Shown here: positions 45,220 through 53,041 of the stretch, in pieces | Layout: every line of letters begins with the position of its first letter | Numbering within the stretch: position 1 is the stretch's first letter | Source: Lentzea waywayandensis | GTDB lineage: Bacteria > Actinomycetota > Actinomycetes > Mycobacteriales > Pseudonocardiaceae | DNA: 64,000 nt | Direction: 5' to 3' | NCBI RefSeq assembly: GCF_900115955.1 | Contig: NZ_FOYL01000001.1 | Location: forward strand, 682,001-746,000 | Notes under the pieces: model-generated | Database searches by the model: none | The model's input: only the letters and a program-made list of their open reading frames with translations | Told to the model about the DNA's origin: nothing | Position numbers and translations under genes: made by a program

Positions 45220-46451
45220 ATCAGGAAGCGGTACGCCGTCGACCCCGGCTCCACGTGCTGGATCTTGAGCGGGGACTCCTTCATCCGCCCCCACAGCAGG
45301 TCGTAGTCCTCGCGGCGGCCCAGCTCGATGCACACCAGCGCGGCCCCGGTCTCCCGGTTGTCCCGCTTCATGTACTCGAACTGCACGATGTCGTCGTCCT
45401 TGCCCAGCACGTCGTCGAGGAACCGCCGCAGCGCGCCCGGCTCCTGCGGGAACTCGACCAGGAACCAGTGCTTCAGGCCGCGGTGGATCATCGACCGCTC
45501 GACGATCTCGGCGTAGCGCGAGACGTCGTTGTTGCCGCCCGAGAGCAGGCACACGACCGTCGAGTCCGGTGCGACGGAGATCTCCTCCAGCAACGCGGCC
45601 GAGGCCAGCGCTCCGGCGGGCTCCGCGACGATGCCGTCGATCTGGTACAGCTCCAGCATCTCCGTGCAGACAGCGCCCTCGGACACGGTGAGGAGCTCGG
45701 CGCCGCTGTCGCGCACCATCGGGAACGTCACGTCACCGGCGCGGCGGACCGCGGCTCCGTCGACGAACGAGTCGACCTCGGGCAGCGTCACCGGGTGGCC
45801 GGCCTGGATCGCGGCGATCATGCTCGCGGCACCGGCCGGCTCCACGCCGATGATCCGGGTGCGCGGGAAGCGTTCCTTGAACCACGTGCCGACGCCGGAG
45901 AGCAGGCCGCCGCCGCCGATGGGCACCACGATCACGTCGGGCGCGCCGCCGAGCTGCTGGACGATCTCCAGGCCGACGGTGCCCTGGCCGGCGACCGTGC
46001 GGCGGTCGTCGAAGGCCGGGACGAGGGTCGCGCCGGTCTGCTGCGCGTACTCCTTCGCCAGCGCGGCCGCGTCGTCGTAGGTGTCGCCGTCCACGACCAG
46101 CTGGACCATGCCCTGCCCGAGGGCGTGGATGCGGTCGCGTTTCTGGCGCGGAGTGGTGCGCGGGACGTGCACGCGGCCCTCGATGCCGAGGCGGCGGCAG
46201 GCGTAGGCCATGCCCTGGCCGTGGTTGCCCGCCGACGCGCAGACCGCTCCACCGAACGCGAACTCGGTCTGGCAGAGCAGGTTGAACGCGCCACGCAGCT
46301 TGTAGGAACGGCCGACCTGAAGGTCCTCGCGCTTGAACCACACGCGCGCCCCGGTCCTCTCGGACAACCGCTGGTTCACCTCCAGCGGGGTCGTGCGTGC
46401 GACACCGCCGAGCCGGGCTGCGGCCGCGGACACCTCATCAGCGAAGGACAT
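45216..46451 (-). CDS. ilvA: Threonine ammonia-lyase
   Basis: A 411-residue PLP enzyme that deaminates threonine to 2-oxobutyrate for isoleucine synthesis. The PLP lysine lies in RSYKLRGAFNL. ASAGNHGQGMAYACR, the glycine-rich PIGGGGLLSGV and the Ser/Cys motif LLSGGNND are family landmarks. The C-terminus (LKHWFLVEFPQEPGALRRFL) is an ACT-like regulatory domain of the short IlvA form common in actinobacteria. It converges with the unknown gene, overlapping by four bases. Confidence 0.96.
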   Translation of the reverse strand: MSFADEVSAAAARLGGVARTTPLEVNQRLSERTGARVWFKREDLQVGRSYKLRGAFNLLCQTEFAFGGAVCASAGNHGQGMAYACRRLGIEGRVHVPRTTPRQKRDRIHALGQGMVQLVVDGDTYDDAAALAKEYAQQTGATLVPAFDDRRTVAGQGTVGLEIVQQLGGAPDVIVVPIGGGGLLSGVGTWFKERFPRTRIIGVEPAGAASMIAAIQAGHPVTLPEVDSFVDGAAVRRAGDVTFPMVRDSGAELLTVSEGAVCTEMLELYQIDGIVAEPAGALASAALLEEISVAPDSTVVCLLSGGNNDVSRYAEIVERSMIHRGLKHWFLVEFPQEPGALRRFLDDVLGKDDDIVQFEYMKRDNRETGAALVCIELGRREDYDLLWGRMKESPLKIQHVEPGSTAYRFLI

Positions 46452-46519
46452 GTCAATACATCTTCCGTGAACGACTTGGGTCTGGCACGCGTACCCCTAG
46501 AAGGAAGGGGGAGGTGCCT

Positions 46520-47374
46520 GTGTTTCGCCTTGTGGGCGTGCTATCGCTGCTCATGATGCTCTCCGTGGTTCCCGCGCACGCCCATGGCGCGCCCACTGAC
46601 CCCGCGAGCAGGGCTTTCCTGTGTTCGCCAGGTCAGCCCACAGCATCATCCCCGCTCTGCCGCAGCGCCATCGCGGCGGGGTTGCCGTCCAAGGAGTGGG
46701 ACAACATCCGGCTGCCGAACGTGCGCGGCCAGGACGAGGCCATGGTTCCGGACGGCAGGCTGTGCAGCGCGGGACTCGCGAAGTACGGCGGGCTGGACAT
46801 GCCGTCCGCCGACTGGCCGGCGACCAAGCTGAAGAGCACGGACTTCACGTACAAGGCCACGATCCCGCACCAGGGCTCGTTCCGGTTCTACGTGACGCGC
46901 GCCGGCTACTCGCCCGCCGCGCCGCTGCGGTGGGCGGACCTCGACCAGTTCCTGAACGTGCCCTCTCCCCCGCTCGTCAACGGCTCCTACGAGTTCAAGG
47001 TGCAGCTGCCGAAGGACCGGACCGGACGTCATCTGATCTACACGGTCTGGCAGAACACGGACACGCCCGACACCTACTACTCGTGCACGGACGTCGAGAT
47101 CGCGGCCGCCGTGAAGCCCGCGCCGCCGGCGGCCCAGCCCGCTCCCGCCGCCGCACCGCCGGTGCGGGCCGCGCCGCCGACCCAGAGTTCCGCAGCACCG
47201 TCCACCAAGCCGTCCGCGCCGAGGTCGAGCACTCCCCGGCCCGTTCCCGTTGCGTCGAGTGCCGAACAACCTCCTTCCAACGCAACGAGGTTCGGCATAT
47301 CGGCCATGGTGGCCGCACTGGGCGGGCTCGCCGTGCTCGGCGGGATCATGTTGTGGCGCAAAAGAATTCTGTGA
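46520..47374 (+). CDS. AA10 lytic polysaccharide monooxygenase with C-terminal membrane anchor
   Basis: A 284-residue copper oxygenase that cleaves crystalline chitin or cellulose. The GTG at 46520 follows GGGGGAGG. The signal peptide ends AHA and leaves His22 as the mature N-terminus, as the histidine brace requires; the second His is H117 (ATIPHQGSFRFYVTRAGY). YSCTDVEI ends the catalytic domain. A Pro/Ala/Ser-rich linker of ~60 residues leads to a C-terminal membrane helix (MVAALGGLAVLGGIMLW) and basic tail (RKRIL), with no LPxTG. A tethered LPMO is unusual, since most are freely secreted. Confidence 0.93.
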   Translation: MFRLVGVLSLLMMLSVVPAHAHGAPTDPASRAFLCSPGQPTASSPLCRSAIAAGLPSKEWDNIRLPNVRGQDEAMVPDGRLCSAGLAKYGGLDMPSADWPATKLKSTDFTYKATIPHQGSFRFYVTRAGYSPAAPLRWADLDQFLNVPSPPLVNGSYEFKVQLPKDRTGRHLIYTVWQNTDTPDTYYSCTDVEIAAAVKPAPPAAQPAPAAAPPVRAAPPTQSSAAPSTKPSAPRSSTPRPVPVASSAEQPPSNATRFGISAMVAALGGLAVLGGIMLWRKRIL

Positions 47375-47389
47375 ACGTCCCGGTCCCCA

Positions 47390-47405
47390 ACAGGTCTAGA
47401 CCTTC
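47390..47405. promoter_or_regulatory. DasR-type dre site upstream of ThuA-ricin gene
   Basis: ACAGGTCTAGACCTTC matches the dre core GGTCTAGACC perfectly. It lies 54-69 bases before the ATG at 47459. It puts this gene in the same putative GlcNAc regulon as the two chitinases. Confidence 0.7.
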
Positions 47406-47458
47406 TCTACGATGATCTTCGGGCGCGCAACCCCTGCTACACGAAGGTGTGTACCCGA

Positions 47459-48700
47459 ATGGCTCGAAAACTGTTGGCGTTGCTGGCAATGCTCGCCGCC
47501 ACCCTCGTCCCGGTCTCGCTCTCGGCAACGAGCACGGCCCAGGCGGCCCCGTTCAAGGTGCTGGCTTTCTACAACGGCACGTGGGACGCGGCGCACATCG
47601 CGTTCGTGAACGAGGCGAACCCGTGGCTCACCCGCGCGGGCCAGGAGAACGGCTTCACCTACGAGTCGACCCGTGACTGGAACCGGCTCAGCACCCTGAC
47701 CCCGGCCCAGGCGCAGGTCGTGATCTTCCTCGACGACGCGCCCACCGGGGCGGCCGCGCGCACCGGCTTCCAGCGCTACATCGAGGCCGGCGGCGGGTTC
47801 TTCGGCTTCCACGTCAGCGCGTTCACCCAGAACGCGAACGAGTGGCCCTGGTACCACAACACGTTCCTGGCCAAGGGGAACTTCGTCAGCAACACGTGGG
47901 GCCCGACGACCGCGGTGCTGAAGGTCGAGACCCGCACGCACCCGTCGACCCTGCGTCTGCCGGAGAAGTTCACCTCGGCCGTCAGCGAGTGGTACAGCTG
48001 GGACCGCGACCTGCGCCAGAACCCGAACGTCCAGATCCTGGCGAGCGTCGACCCGTCGAGCTTCCCGCTCGGCACCGACCCGAACCAGCAGTGGCGCAGC
48101 GGTTACTACCCGATCATGTGGTCGAACAAGAACTACAAGATGATCTACGCGAACTTCGGCCACAACGCCATGGACTACGCGGCGAACCGGCCGCTGTCGT
48201 CCACGTTCGCGAGCGCCACCCAGAACAACTTCCTCATCGACAGCCTGCTGTGGCTGGGCGGTGGCGGCACCCCGCCGCCGCAGGGCGAGTGGAAGACGGT
48301 CGTCAACCGCGGCAACGGCAAGTGCGTCGACGCCGCCGCCGCGGGCCTGAACAACGGCACCGTCATCCAGCAGTACGCGTGCAACGGCACCACGGCGCAG
48401 AACTTCCGCGCGGTGGCGACGACCGACGGCTACTCCCGCGTCGAGTACCGCAACGACTCGACCAAGGTGCTGGACGTGAGCAACGTGTCCACCGCCGACA
48501 ACGCGGGCATCCACCTCTGGACCTACGGCGGCGGCACCAACCAGCAGTGGCGGGTCACCACCGGCGCCGACGGCTACTCGACGCTGACCGCTCGCCACTC
48601 CGGCAAGTGCCTGTCCGCGCCGGCCGGGTCCGGTGACGGCGTGCAGCTGATCCAGGCGACCTGCAACGGGTCGGCGGCGCAGAGCTTCAAGATCGGCTAG
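47459..48700 (+). CDS. Secreted ThuA-domain protein with ricin-type lectin module
   Basis: A 413-residue secreted protein. After the signal peptide (…STAQAA), residues ~35-270 form a ThuA/class I glutamine-amidotransferase-like domain (FKVLAFYNGTWDAAHIAFVN, GGGFFGFHVSAF). A linker (GGGGTPPPQG) leads to a C-terminal ricin-B/CBM13 trefoil with three QxW-type repeats (TAQNFRAV, NQQWRVT, AQSFKIG). ThuA domains occur with sugar-active enzymes; the trefoil should bind a glycan. The ATG at 47459 is preferred; GTG 47447 is an alternative. A dre site lies upstream. Confidence 0.92.
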   Translation: MARKLLALLAMLAATLVPVSLSATSTAQAAPFKVLAFYNGTWDAAHIAFVNEANPWLTRAGQENGFTYESTRDWNRLSTLTPAQAQVVIFLDDAPTGAAARTGFQRYIEAGGGFFGFHVSAFTQNANEWPWYHNTFLAKGNFVSNTWGPTTAVLKVETRTHPSTLRLPEKFTSAVSEWYSWDRDLRQNPNVQILASVDPSSFPLGTDPNQQWRSGYYPIMWSNKNYKMIYANFGHNAMDYAANRPLSSTFASATQNNFLIDSLLWLGGGGTPPPQGEWKTVVNRGNGKCVDAAAAGLNNGTVIQQYACNGTTAQNFRAVATTDGYSRVEYRNDSTKVLDVSNVSTADNAGIHLWTYGGGTNQQWRVTTGADGYSTLTARHSGKCLSAPAGSGDGVQLIQATCNGSAAQSFKIG

Positions 48701-48707
48701 TTCCGAG

Positions 48708-49097
48708 TCAGGAGGACCGTGAGCGGTTCTGGTCGTCGAGGCGGCCGGAACCACTCACGACCACCCGTTCCCCCGGAAGCGGGTCCGCCGGGTGTGGTGC
48801 CCCGAGGAACCCGTACATGTCGTTGAGCTGGTGCAACGCCTGCACCGCGTCCCGCCACACCGGGCAGGGCCACGCGCGATGCCGCCCGTACCAGGCGTGA
48901 CACGACTTGCACCGATGCCGCTCGTTCGGCTCGTGCATCCGCAGCAGCCCTCGCCACCAGGGCAGGGCAGCGCGAAGCTGCTCACGCAGTTCGAACACCT
49001 CGTTGGGCGAGTCCGTCTGCGCGAGCTGGTTCATGGTCTTGTAGACGACGTCGATCACCGAGCGGTGAAACGACCCTTGTCGTTCAGCAAGCGCCAT
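48708..49097 (-). CDS. Small putative zinc-ribbon protein next to XRE/ImmA module
   Basis: A 129-residue protein starting at ATG 49097 behind a GGAGG. The central part is helical (VIDVVYKTMNQLAQTDSPNE, LREQLRAALPWWRGLLRMHE). It carries a C-x2-C ... C cluster with nearby His (HRCKSCHAWYGRHRAWPCPVW) that looks like a zinc-binding knuckle. A helix follows and the tail is disordered. It is divergent from the XRE regulator and shares a ~200-base promoter region with a long imperfect dyad. Function unknown. Confidence 0.75.
   Translation of the reverse strand: MALAERQGSFHRSVIDVVYKTMNQLAQTDSPNEVFELREQLRAALPWWRGLLRMHEPNERHRCKSCHAWYGRHRAWPCPVWRDAVQALHQLNDMYGFLGAPHPADPLPGERVVVSGSGRLDDQNRSRSS
48719..48758. 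terminator. Hairpin at the convergent 3' ends of ThuA-ricin and zinc-ribbon genes
   Basis: Arms GTGAG-C-GGTTC and GAACC-A-CTCAC form a 10-of-11 bp stem around an 18-base loop. It starts 18 bases after the ThuA-ricin stop and lies within the end of the opposing gene, so it may serve both transcripts. Confidence 0.55.
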
Positions 49098-49212
49098 GTC
49101 CGGAGAACCTCCGCGAAGTGGCGAGCGGGTGGACTGACATGACTGTCCCGGACCGCGCGGACACCCTCCGCAGTTGAGACAGACACGGGGGGAGTCTATG
49201 TTGGCTATCGGA

Positions 49213-49252
49213 GGGCTTTCAACTGGTGAAAATCTCGTCACCCAGTTAGCCC
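49213..49252. promoter_or_regulatory. Long imperfect dyad before the XRE regulator
   Basis: GGGCT...AACTGGTGA and TCACCCAGTT...AGCCC face each other across eight bases, with a one-base bulge. It lies about 45 bases upstream of the XRE ATG (49298) within the divergent promoter. It is a good candidate for autoregulatory binding. Confidence 0.55.
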
Positions 49253-49297
49253 TTTCCATGGGTGGAGACGCTCACTGCGCGCGACCGGGGAGGCGGC

Positions 49298-49735
49298 ATG
49301 GCGGGGGAACGGTCCCTGGCTGACAAGCTCAACCACCTCTTCGCCCGGCACACCGCCAGGTCAGGCCAGGAGTACAGCAACGAGCAGGTCGCGGCGGCCA
49401 TCGCCGACACGGGCGTGACCATCTCCCAGAGCTACATCTGGCAGCTGCGCAAGGCCAAGAAGGACAACCCGACGTTCAAGCACTTGCAGGCACTGGCAGG
49501 CTTCTTCGGTGTGCCCGTGAGCTACTTCTTCGACGACGAGGTCACCGACCGCGTCGACGAGCAGCTGAAATCGTTGCAGGACGAGCAGTCGCGCCTCAAC
49601 GAGATCGCCTCGGGCAGCGACGCGCAGCTCATGGCGATGCGCGCGGGGGAACTGTCGCCGGACCGCCGCCGCCTGGTCATGGAACTGCTCGACGTCGTCT
49701 ACCGACAGGAACAGGCCGAGCGCGGCGAAGGATGA
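49298..49735 (+). CDS. XRE-family regulator (EspR-like size)
   Basis: A 145-residue protein starting at ATG 49298 behind GGGGAGG. The N-terminal ~75 residues contain an XRE helix-turn-helix (NEQVAAAIADTGVTISQSYI, WQLRKAKKDNPTFKHLQALA). The C-terminal helical part (LMAMRAGELSPDRRRLVMEL) probably mediates dimerisation. Size and layout resemble mycobacterial EspR-type regulators (from memory). It is followed after three bases by an ImmA/IrrE peptidase, the classic repressor/anti-repressor arrangement. Confidence 0.9.
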   Translation: MAGERSLADKLNHLFARHTARSGQEYSNEQVAAAIADTGVTISQSYIWQLRKAKKDNPTFKHLQALAGFFGVPVSYFFDDEVTDRVDEQLKSLQDEQSRLNEIASGSDAQLMAMRAGELSPDRRRLVMELLDVVYRQEQAERGEG

Positions 49736-49738
49736 CTC

Positions 49739-50251
49739 GTGGCCGAACGAGATTTGCGCAAGCGGTGCCGCCGCCTGCTGAACGAGCTGGACATCCAGCC
49801 CCCGCTCGACGTCGGCGAGCTCTGCCGCCGGGTCGGTGAGCAGCGCGGCAAGCCCATCCGGCTGATCGCGCACCCGATTCCGGTGCCCGGCCCGTACGGG
49901 GTGTGGATCGCCACCGCCAAGGCCGACTACATCCTGTACCAGCAGGAGACGTCCAAGGCCCACCAGAACCACATCATCCTGCACGAGCTCGGCCACCTGC
50001 TGGCCGGTCACACCAGCGACGAGCAGGACGACGGCCTGCTCGCGGGCCTGTACCCCGACCTCGAACCGGATGCCGTGCGGCGCGCGCTCAGGCGTACGTC
50101 CTACGACTCCGAGCACGAGCGCGAGGCCGAGACGGTCGCGACGATCATCCTGGAATGGGCGTCGGTGCTGGACAAGGTGGCGCCGCGGGCGTCGGAGGGT
50201 CCCGCGCGCCGCATGTCGAAGTCGCTCGCGGACCGGCTGGGGTGGTTGTAG
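49739..50251 (+). CDS. ImmA/IrrE-family metallopeptidase
   Basis: A 170-residue zinc peptidase with HELGH at residues 82-86 (IILHELGHLLAGHTSDE) and a downstream Glu-rich helix (YDSEHEREAETVATIILEWA) supplying the third ligand. It starts at GTG 49739. ImmA/IrrE proteins cleave a cognate XRE repressor in response to a signal; the immediately preceding gene is the natural substrate. The membrane protein gene follows with no gap. Confidence 0.93.
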   Translation: MAERDLRKRCRRLLNELDIQPPLDVGELCRRVGEQRGKPIRLIAHPIPVPGPYGVWIATAKADYILYQQETSKAHQNHIILHELGHLLAGHTSDEQDDGLLAGLYPDLEPDAVRRALRRTSYDSEHEREAETVATIILEWASVLDKVAPRASEGPARRMSKSLADRLGWL

Positions 50252-51361
50252 GTGGAGTACCTCAAGGAGACCCAGGGCATCGTCGCGTTCTCGGCGCTGG
50301 CCGTGGTGCTGTACCTGCTGGTGCGCCGCCCGCACGACCCGCGGTTGCGTTCGGTGACGGGCCTGGTGGCCGGCTGGGCGGTCGGCTACCCGTTCGGACG
50401 GGCGGCGGCCGACGGGCGGTGGTTCCTCGGGCTCGACCCCATGGTCTGCCAGCTGATCCAGCACGCGATGCTCCAGGTCGGCGTGTACGGCCTGATCTGC
50501 TTCTTCATCTTCTCGGCGCTGGACGACGCCCGCGCGAAGCGGCAGGCGTTGCTCCAGCTCGCGCCGTTGATCCTGTGCATCAGCGTCATGACGTGGGCGG
50601 TGCTCGCGATCCCGGACGACCTGCGGGTGGCGGCGGCCCGTGTGCCGAACTCGCTCGGCGGCGGCCCGACCGGAATCCTCGCGATCACGGTGTTCTACGC
50701 GCTGGGCAACGGCTATCTGCTCTACGGCTTCGCGACGATGTTCGTGTGGGCCCGCCGCTACGCCCGCGAGGCCGAACCCCGGCTGCGCCGCGGCCTGCTG
50801 ATCACCTCGACGGGCCTCGCGCTGCTGGTGCCCGCGGACGCGATCTTCGTGTCGTCGAACGTCTCCCGCTACTTCGGTGAGCCGCTCCCCCGCTGGCTGC
50901 TGACCACCGCGGTGTGGTTCCTGCTGCCCGGCGTGCTGCTGTGCGTCGTCGGCGTCATCTACCCGATCGCCGCGATGCGGTTCGCGGCCACGAGGCTGTG
51001 GCTGCGGCACCTGCGCGCGTACCACCGGCTCGCTCCACTGTGGACGTTGCTGCACCAGTCGTTCCCCGAGGACGCCCTGCACCGCGTGCCGTCCAAGCGC
51101 GACTCGTTGTCGTTGCGGGGCGTGCACCGGCGCTACTACCGGCGGGTGATCGAGTGCCGGGACGGGCTGGTGCGGATCAGCCCGTACGTCGCCGAGACGC
51201 CGGACGAGCTGCCGCTGTCCGACCGGCTGCGGGCCGGGCTGGAGACGCGCAGGTCGGGGGCGGTCACGATGCGGCGGCCGATCGCGCTGGCGATCCCCGA
51301 GGACGACGGGATGGACGCCGACGTGCGGGAGCTCGAAAAGCTCGCGGTGGCCCTGCGCTGA
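50252..51361 (+). CDS. MAB_1171c/DUF6545-like multi-pass membrane protein
   Basis: A 369-residue protein starting at GTG 50252 directly after the ImmA stop. Six or seven membrane helices occupy residues ~10-240 (IVAFSALAVVLYLLVRRP, MLQVGVYGLICFFIFSAL, WFLLPGVLLCVVGVIYPIAA). The cytoplasmic C-terminus (~130 residues) includes LWTLLHQSFPEDALHRVPSK and RRYYRRVIECRDGLVRISPY, typical of the actinobacterial MAB_1171c family. These proteins commonly accompany XRE-ImmA pairs (from memory). A role as sensor or transporter in a stress- or signal-responsive module is inferred. Confidence 0.85.
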   Translation: MEYLKETQGIVAFSALAVVLYLLVRRPHDPRLRSVTGLVAGWAVGYPFGRAAADGRWFLGLDPMVCQLIQHAMLQVGVYGLICFFIFSALDDARAKRQALLQLAPLILCISVMTWAVLAIPDDLRVAAARVPNSLGGGPTGILAITVFYALGNGYLLYGFATMFVWARRYAREAEPRLRRGLLITSTGLALLVPADAIFVSSNVSRYFGEPLPRWLLTTAVWFLLPGVLLCVVGVIYPIAAMRFAATRLWLRHLRAYHRLAPLWTLLHQSFPEDALHRVPSKRDSLSLRGVHRRYYRRVIECRDGLVRISPYVAETPDELPLSDRLRAGLETRRSGAVTMRRPIALAIPEDDGMDADVRELEKLAVALR

Positions 51362-51365
51362 GCTT

Positions 51366-52445
51366 ATGGTCACGGGCGTGGACCTGCCCGTGATGCCGCC
51401 GGTGAAGCCGATGCTCGCGAAGTCCGTCCCCACGCTTCCGCGCGGGGACGGGCTCGCGTACGAGCCGAAGTGGGACGGCTTCCGCTGCATCGTGTTCCGC
51501 GACGGCGACGAGGTCGAACTGGGCTCGCGCAACGACAAGCCGCTCACCCGGTACTTCCCCGAGGTGGTCGAGCTGCTGCGGGAGGCGCTGCCACCGCGGT
51601 GCGTGGTGGACGGCGAGATCGTGCTGGTCACGCCGGACGGGCTGAGCTTCGACACCCTCCAGCTGCGGCTGCACCCGGCGGCGTCGCGCGTCCGCAAGCT
51701 GTCGGTGGAGACACCGGCGAGCTTCGTGGCGTTCGACCTGCTGGCGTGCGGCTCCGAGGACGTGACGGGGTTGTCGCTCGGCGAGCGGCGCAAGCTGCTG
51801 GAGGAGATCGTCACCGAGGTCCCCGGTGTCTACCTGACACCGTCCACAGCGGACCCGGACGTGGCGCAGGACTGGTTCACCCGGTTCGAGGGCGCGGGGT
51901 TCGACGGCGTGATGGTGAAGGCGTTGGACGGCGTCTACGAGCCGGACAAGCGCGTGATGTTCAAGGTGAAGCACGAGCGCACCGCGGACTGCGTGGTCGC
52001 GGGCTACCGGTGGCACAAGGACGGCGAGACGGTCGGGTCGCTGGTGCTCGGGCTCTACCAGGACGGCGAGCTGCACAACGTCGGCGTGGCCAGCAGCTTC
52101 ACCGCGGCGCGGCGGCGGGAACTGGTCGAGGAGCTCAAGCCGTTGCTCGACCCCGCCGAGCATCCGTGGAGCGCGTGGGCGACGTACGAGGGTCCCGGCA
52201 TGAACAGCCGGTGGAACCCCGAGAAGCAGCTTCAGATCGTGCTGCTCGAACCGACGCGGGTCGCCGAGGTGCGCTACGAGCACGTGCAGGGCGGACGGTT
52301 CCGGCACACGGCGCGCTTGGTGCGGTTCCGTGCGGACAAGACGCCCTTGGAGTGCACGTACGAGCAGTTGGAAGAGGTGCCGCCGGCCGAACTGGACGCC
52401 CTGTTCGGTGAGGCCGAACAACGCAGGCGGACAATCGAACCGTGA
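51366..52445 (+). CDS. ATP-dependent DNA ligase, LigC-like
   Basis: A 359-residue ligase with the nucleotidyl-lysine in YEPKWDGFRC (K35), RFRSR-equivalent LGSRNDKPLTRYFPE, VDGEIV, FDGVMVKALDG and the KVKHERTADCVV motif. The C-terminal OB domain follows. Length and sequence fit LigC-type ligases of actinobacteria rather than NAD-dependent LigA. No Ku or polymerase/primase domain gene is adjacent, so an NHEJ role is not supported here; a backup repair function is likely. It overlaps the YigZ-like gene by four bases (GTGA). Confidence 0.93.
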   Translation: MVTGVDLPVMPPVKPMLAKSVPTLPRGDGLAYEPKWDGFRCIVFRDGDEVELGSRNDKPLTRYFPEVVELLREALPPRCVVDGEIVLVTPDGLSFDTLQLRLHPAASRVRKLSVETPASFVAFDLLACGSEDVTGLSLGERRKLLEEIVTEVPGVYLTPSTADPDVAQDWFTRFEGAGFDGVMVKALDGVYEPDKRVMFKVKHERTADCVVAGYRWHKDGETVGSLVLGLYQDGELHNVGVASSFTAARRRELVEELKPLLDPAEHPWSAWATYEGPGMNSRWNPEKQLQIVLLEPTRVAEVRYEHVQGGRFRHTARLVRFRADKTPLECTYEQLEEVPPAELDALFGEAEQRRRTIEP

Positions 52446-53041
52446 AGGTGATCAAGCGGAACGGCACGCACGAGATCGAGATCCAGCGATCGAGGTTCCT
52501 GTGCCACGTCGCCCGCGTCACCTCCGACGCCGAGGCTTCCGAGTTCTTCGCGCGGATCCGCAAGGAGCACTGGCAGGCCACGCACAACTGCACGGCTTTT
52601 CGAACGGTGGACACCCAGCGCTCGTCCGATGACGGCGAACCCGCCGGTACCGCCGGCGTGCCGATGCTGGAAGTGCTGACGCGCCGGGGTCTCGTGGACA
52701 CCGCCGTCGTCGTCACCCGCTACTACGGCGGGATCAAGCTCGGTGCCGGTGGCCTGGTCCGGGCGTACGGACGGGCCGTGTCCGAGGCCATCGACTCGCT
52801 GGGCACCCTCACCCGTGAACGGCACGAGAGCGTGCTTCTGGCCGTGGACCACGATCAGGCGGGAAAGCTGGAGAACGGGTTGCGCGCGGCCGGGTACCAC
52901 GTCGCGGACACCGAATACGGTCATGACGTCACCTTCACCGTTCTCACGAAGGACCCGGAGGCGTTCGAGGTCTGGCTCGCCGCTCAGACCGGCGGTTCCG
53001 TGACCGCGATCAGGGGCGAGCCGGTGGACCTCGACAGTTAG
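52442..53041 (+). CDS. YigZ/IMPACT-family protein
   Basis: A 199-residue protein with the UPF0029 signature (RSRFLCHVARVTSDAEASEF, SSDDGEPAGTAGVPMLEVL, VTRYYGGIKLGAGGLVRAYG) and the C-terminal DUF1949 domain. IMPACT homologues bind ribosomes/GCN1 in eukaryotes; the bacterial role is unclear. It starts with GTG inside the ligase stop, and its 3' end overlaps the convergent hydrolase gene by four bases. Confidence 0.94.
   Translation: MKVIKRNGTHEIEIQRSRFLCHVARVTSDAEASEFFARIRKEHWQATHNCTAFRTVDTQRSSDDGEPAGTAGVPMLEVLTRRGLVDTAVVVTRYYGGIKLGAGGLVRAYGRAVSEAIDSLGTLTRERHESVLLAVDHDQAGKLENGLRAAGYHVADTEYGHDVTFTVLTKDPEAFEVWLAAQTGGSVTAIRGEPVDLDS

Noticed and set aside
46452..46519. Possible dre site before the AA10 LPMO (ACTTGGGTCTGGCAC)
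   Set aside because: Only a half-site resembles the consensus, and the dyad symmetry is missing.
49739..51361. Phage or integrative-element repressor module
   Set aside because: XRE-ImmA pairs occur on such elements, but no integrase, att repeats, structural or conjugation genes are present.
51366..52445. NHEJ system around the DNA ligase
   Set aside because: No Ku gene or polymerase/primase domain lies nearby, and the neighbours are YigZ and membrane-protein genes.
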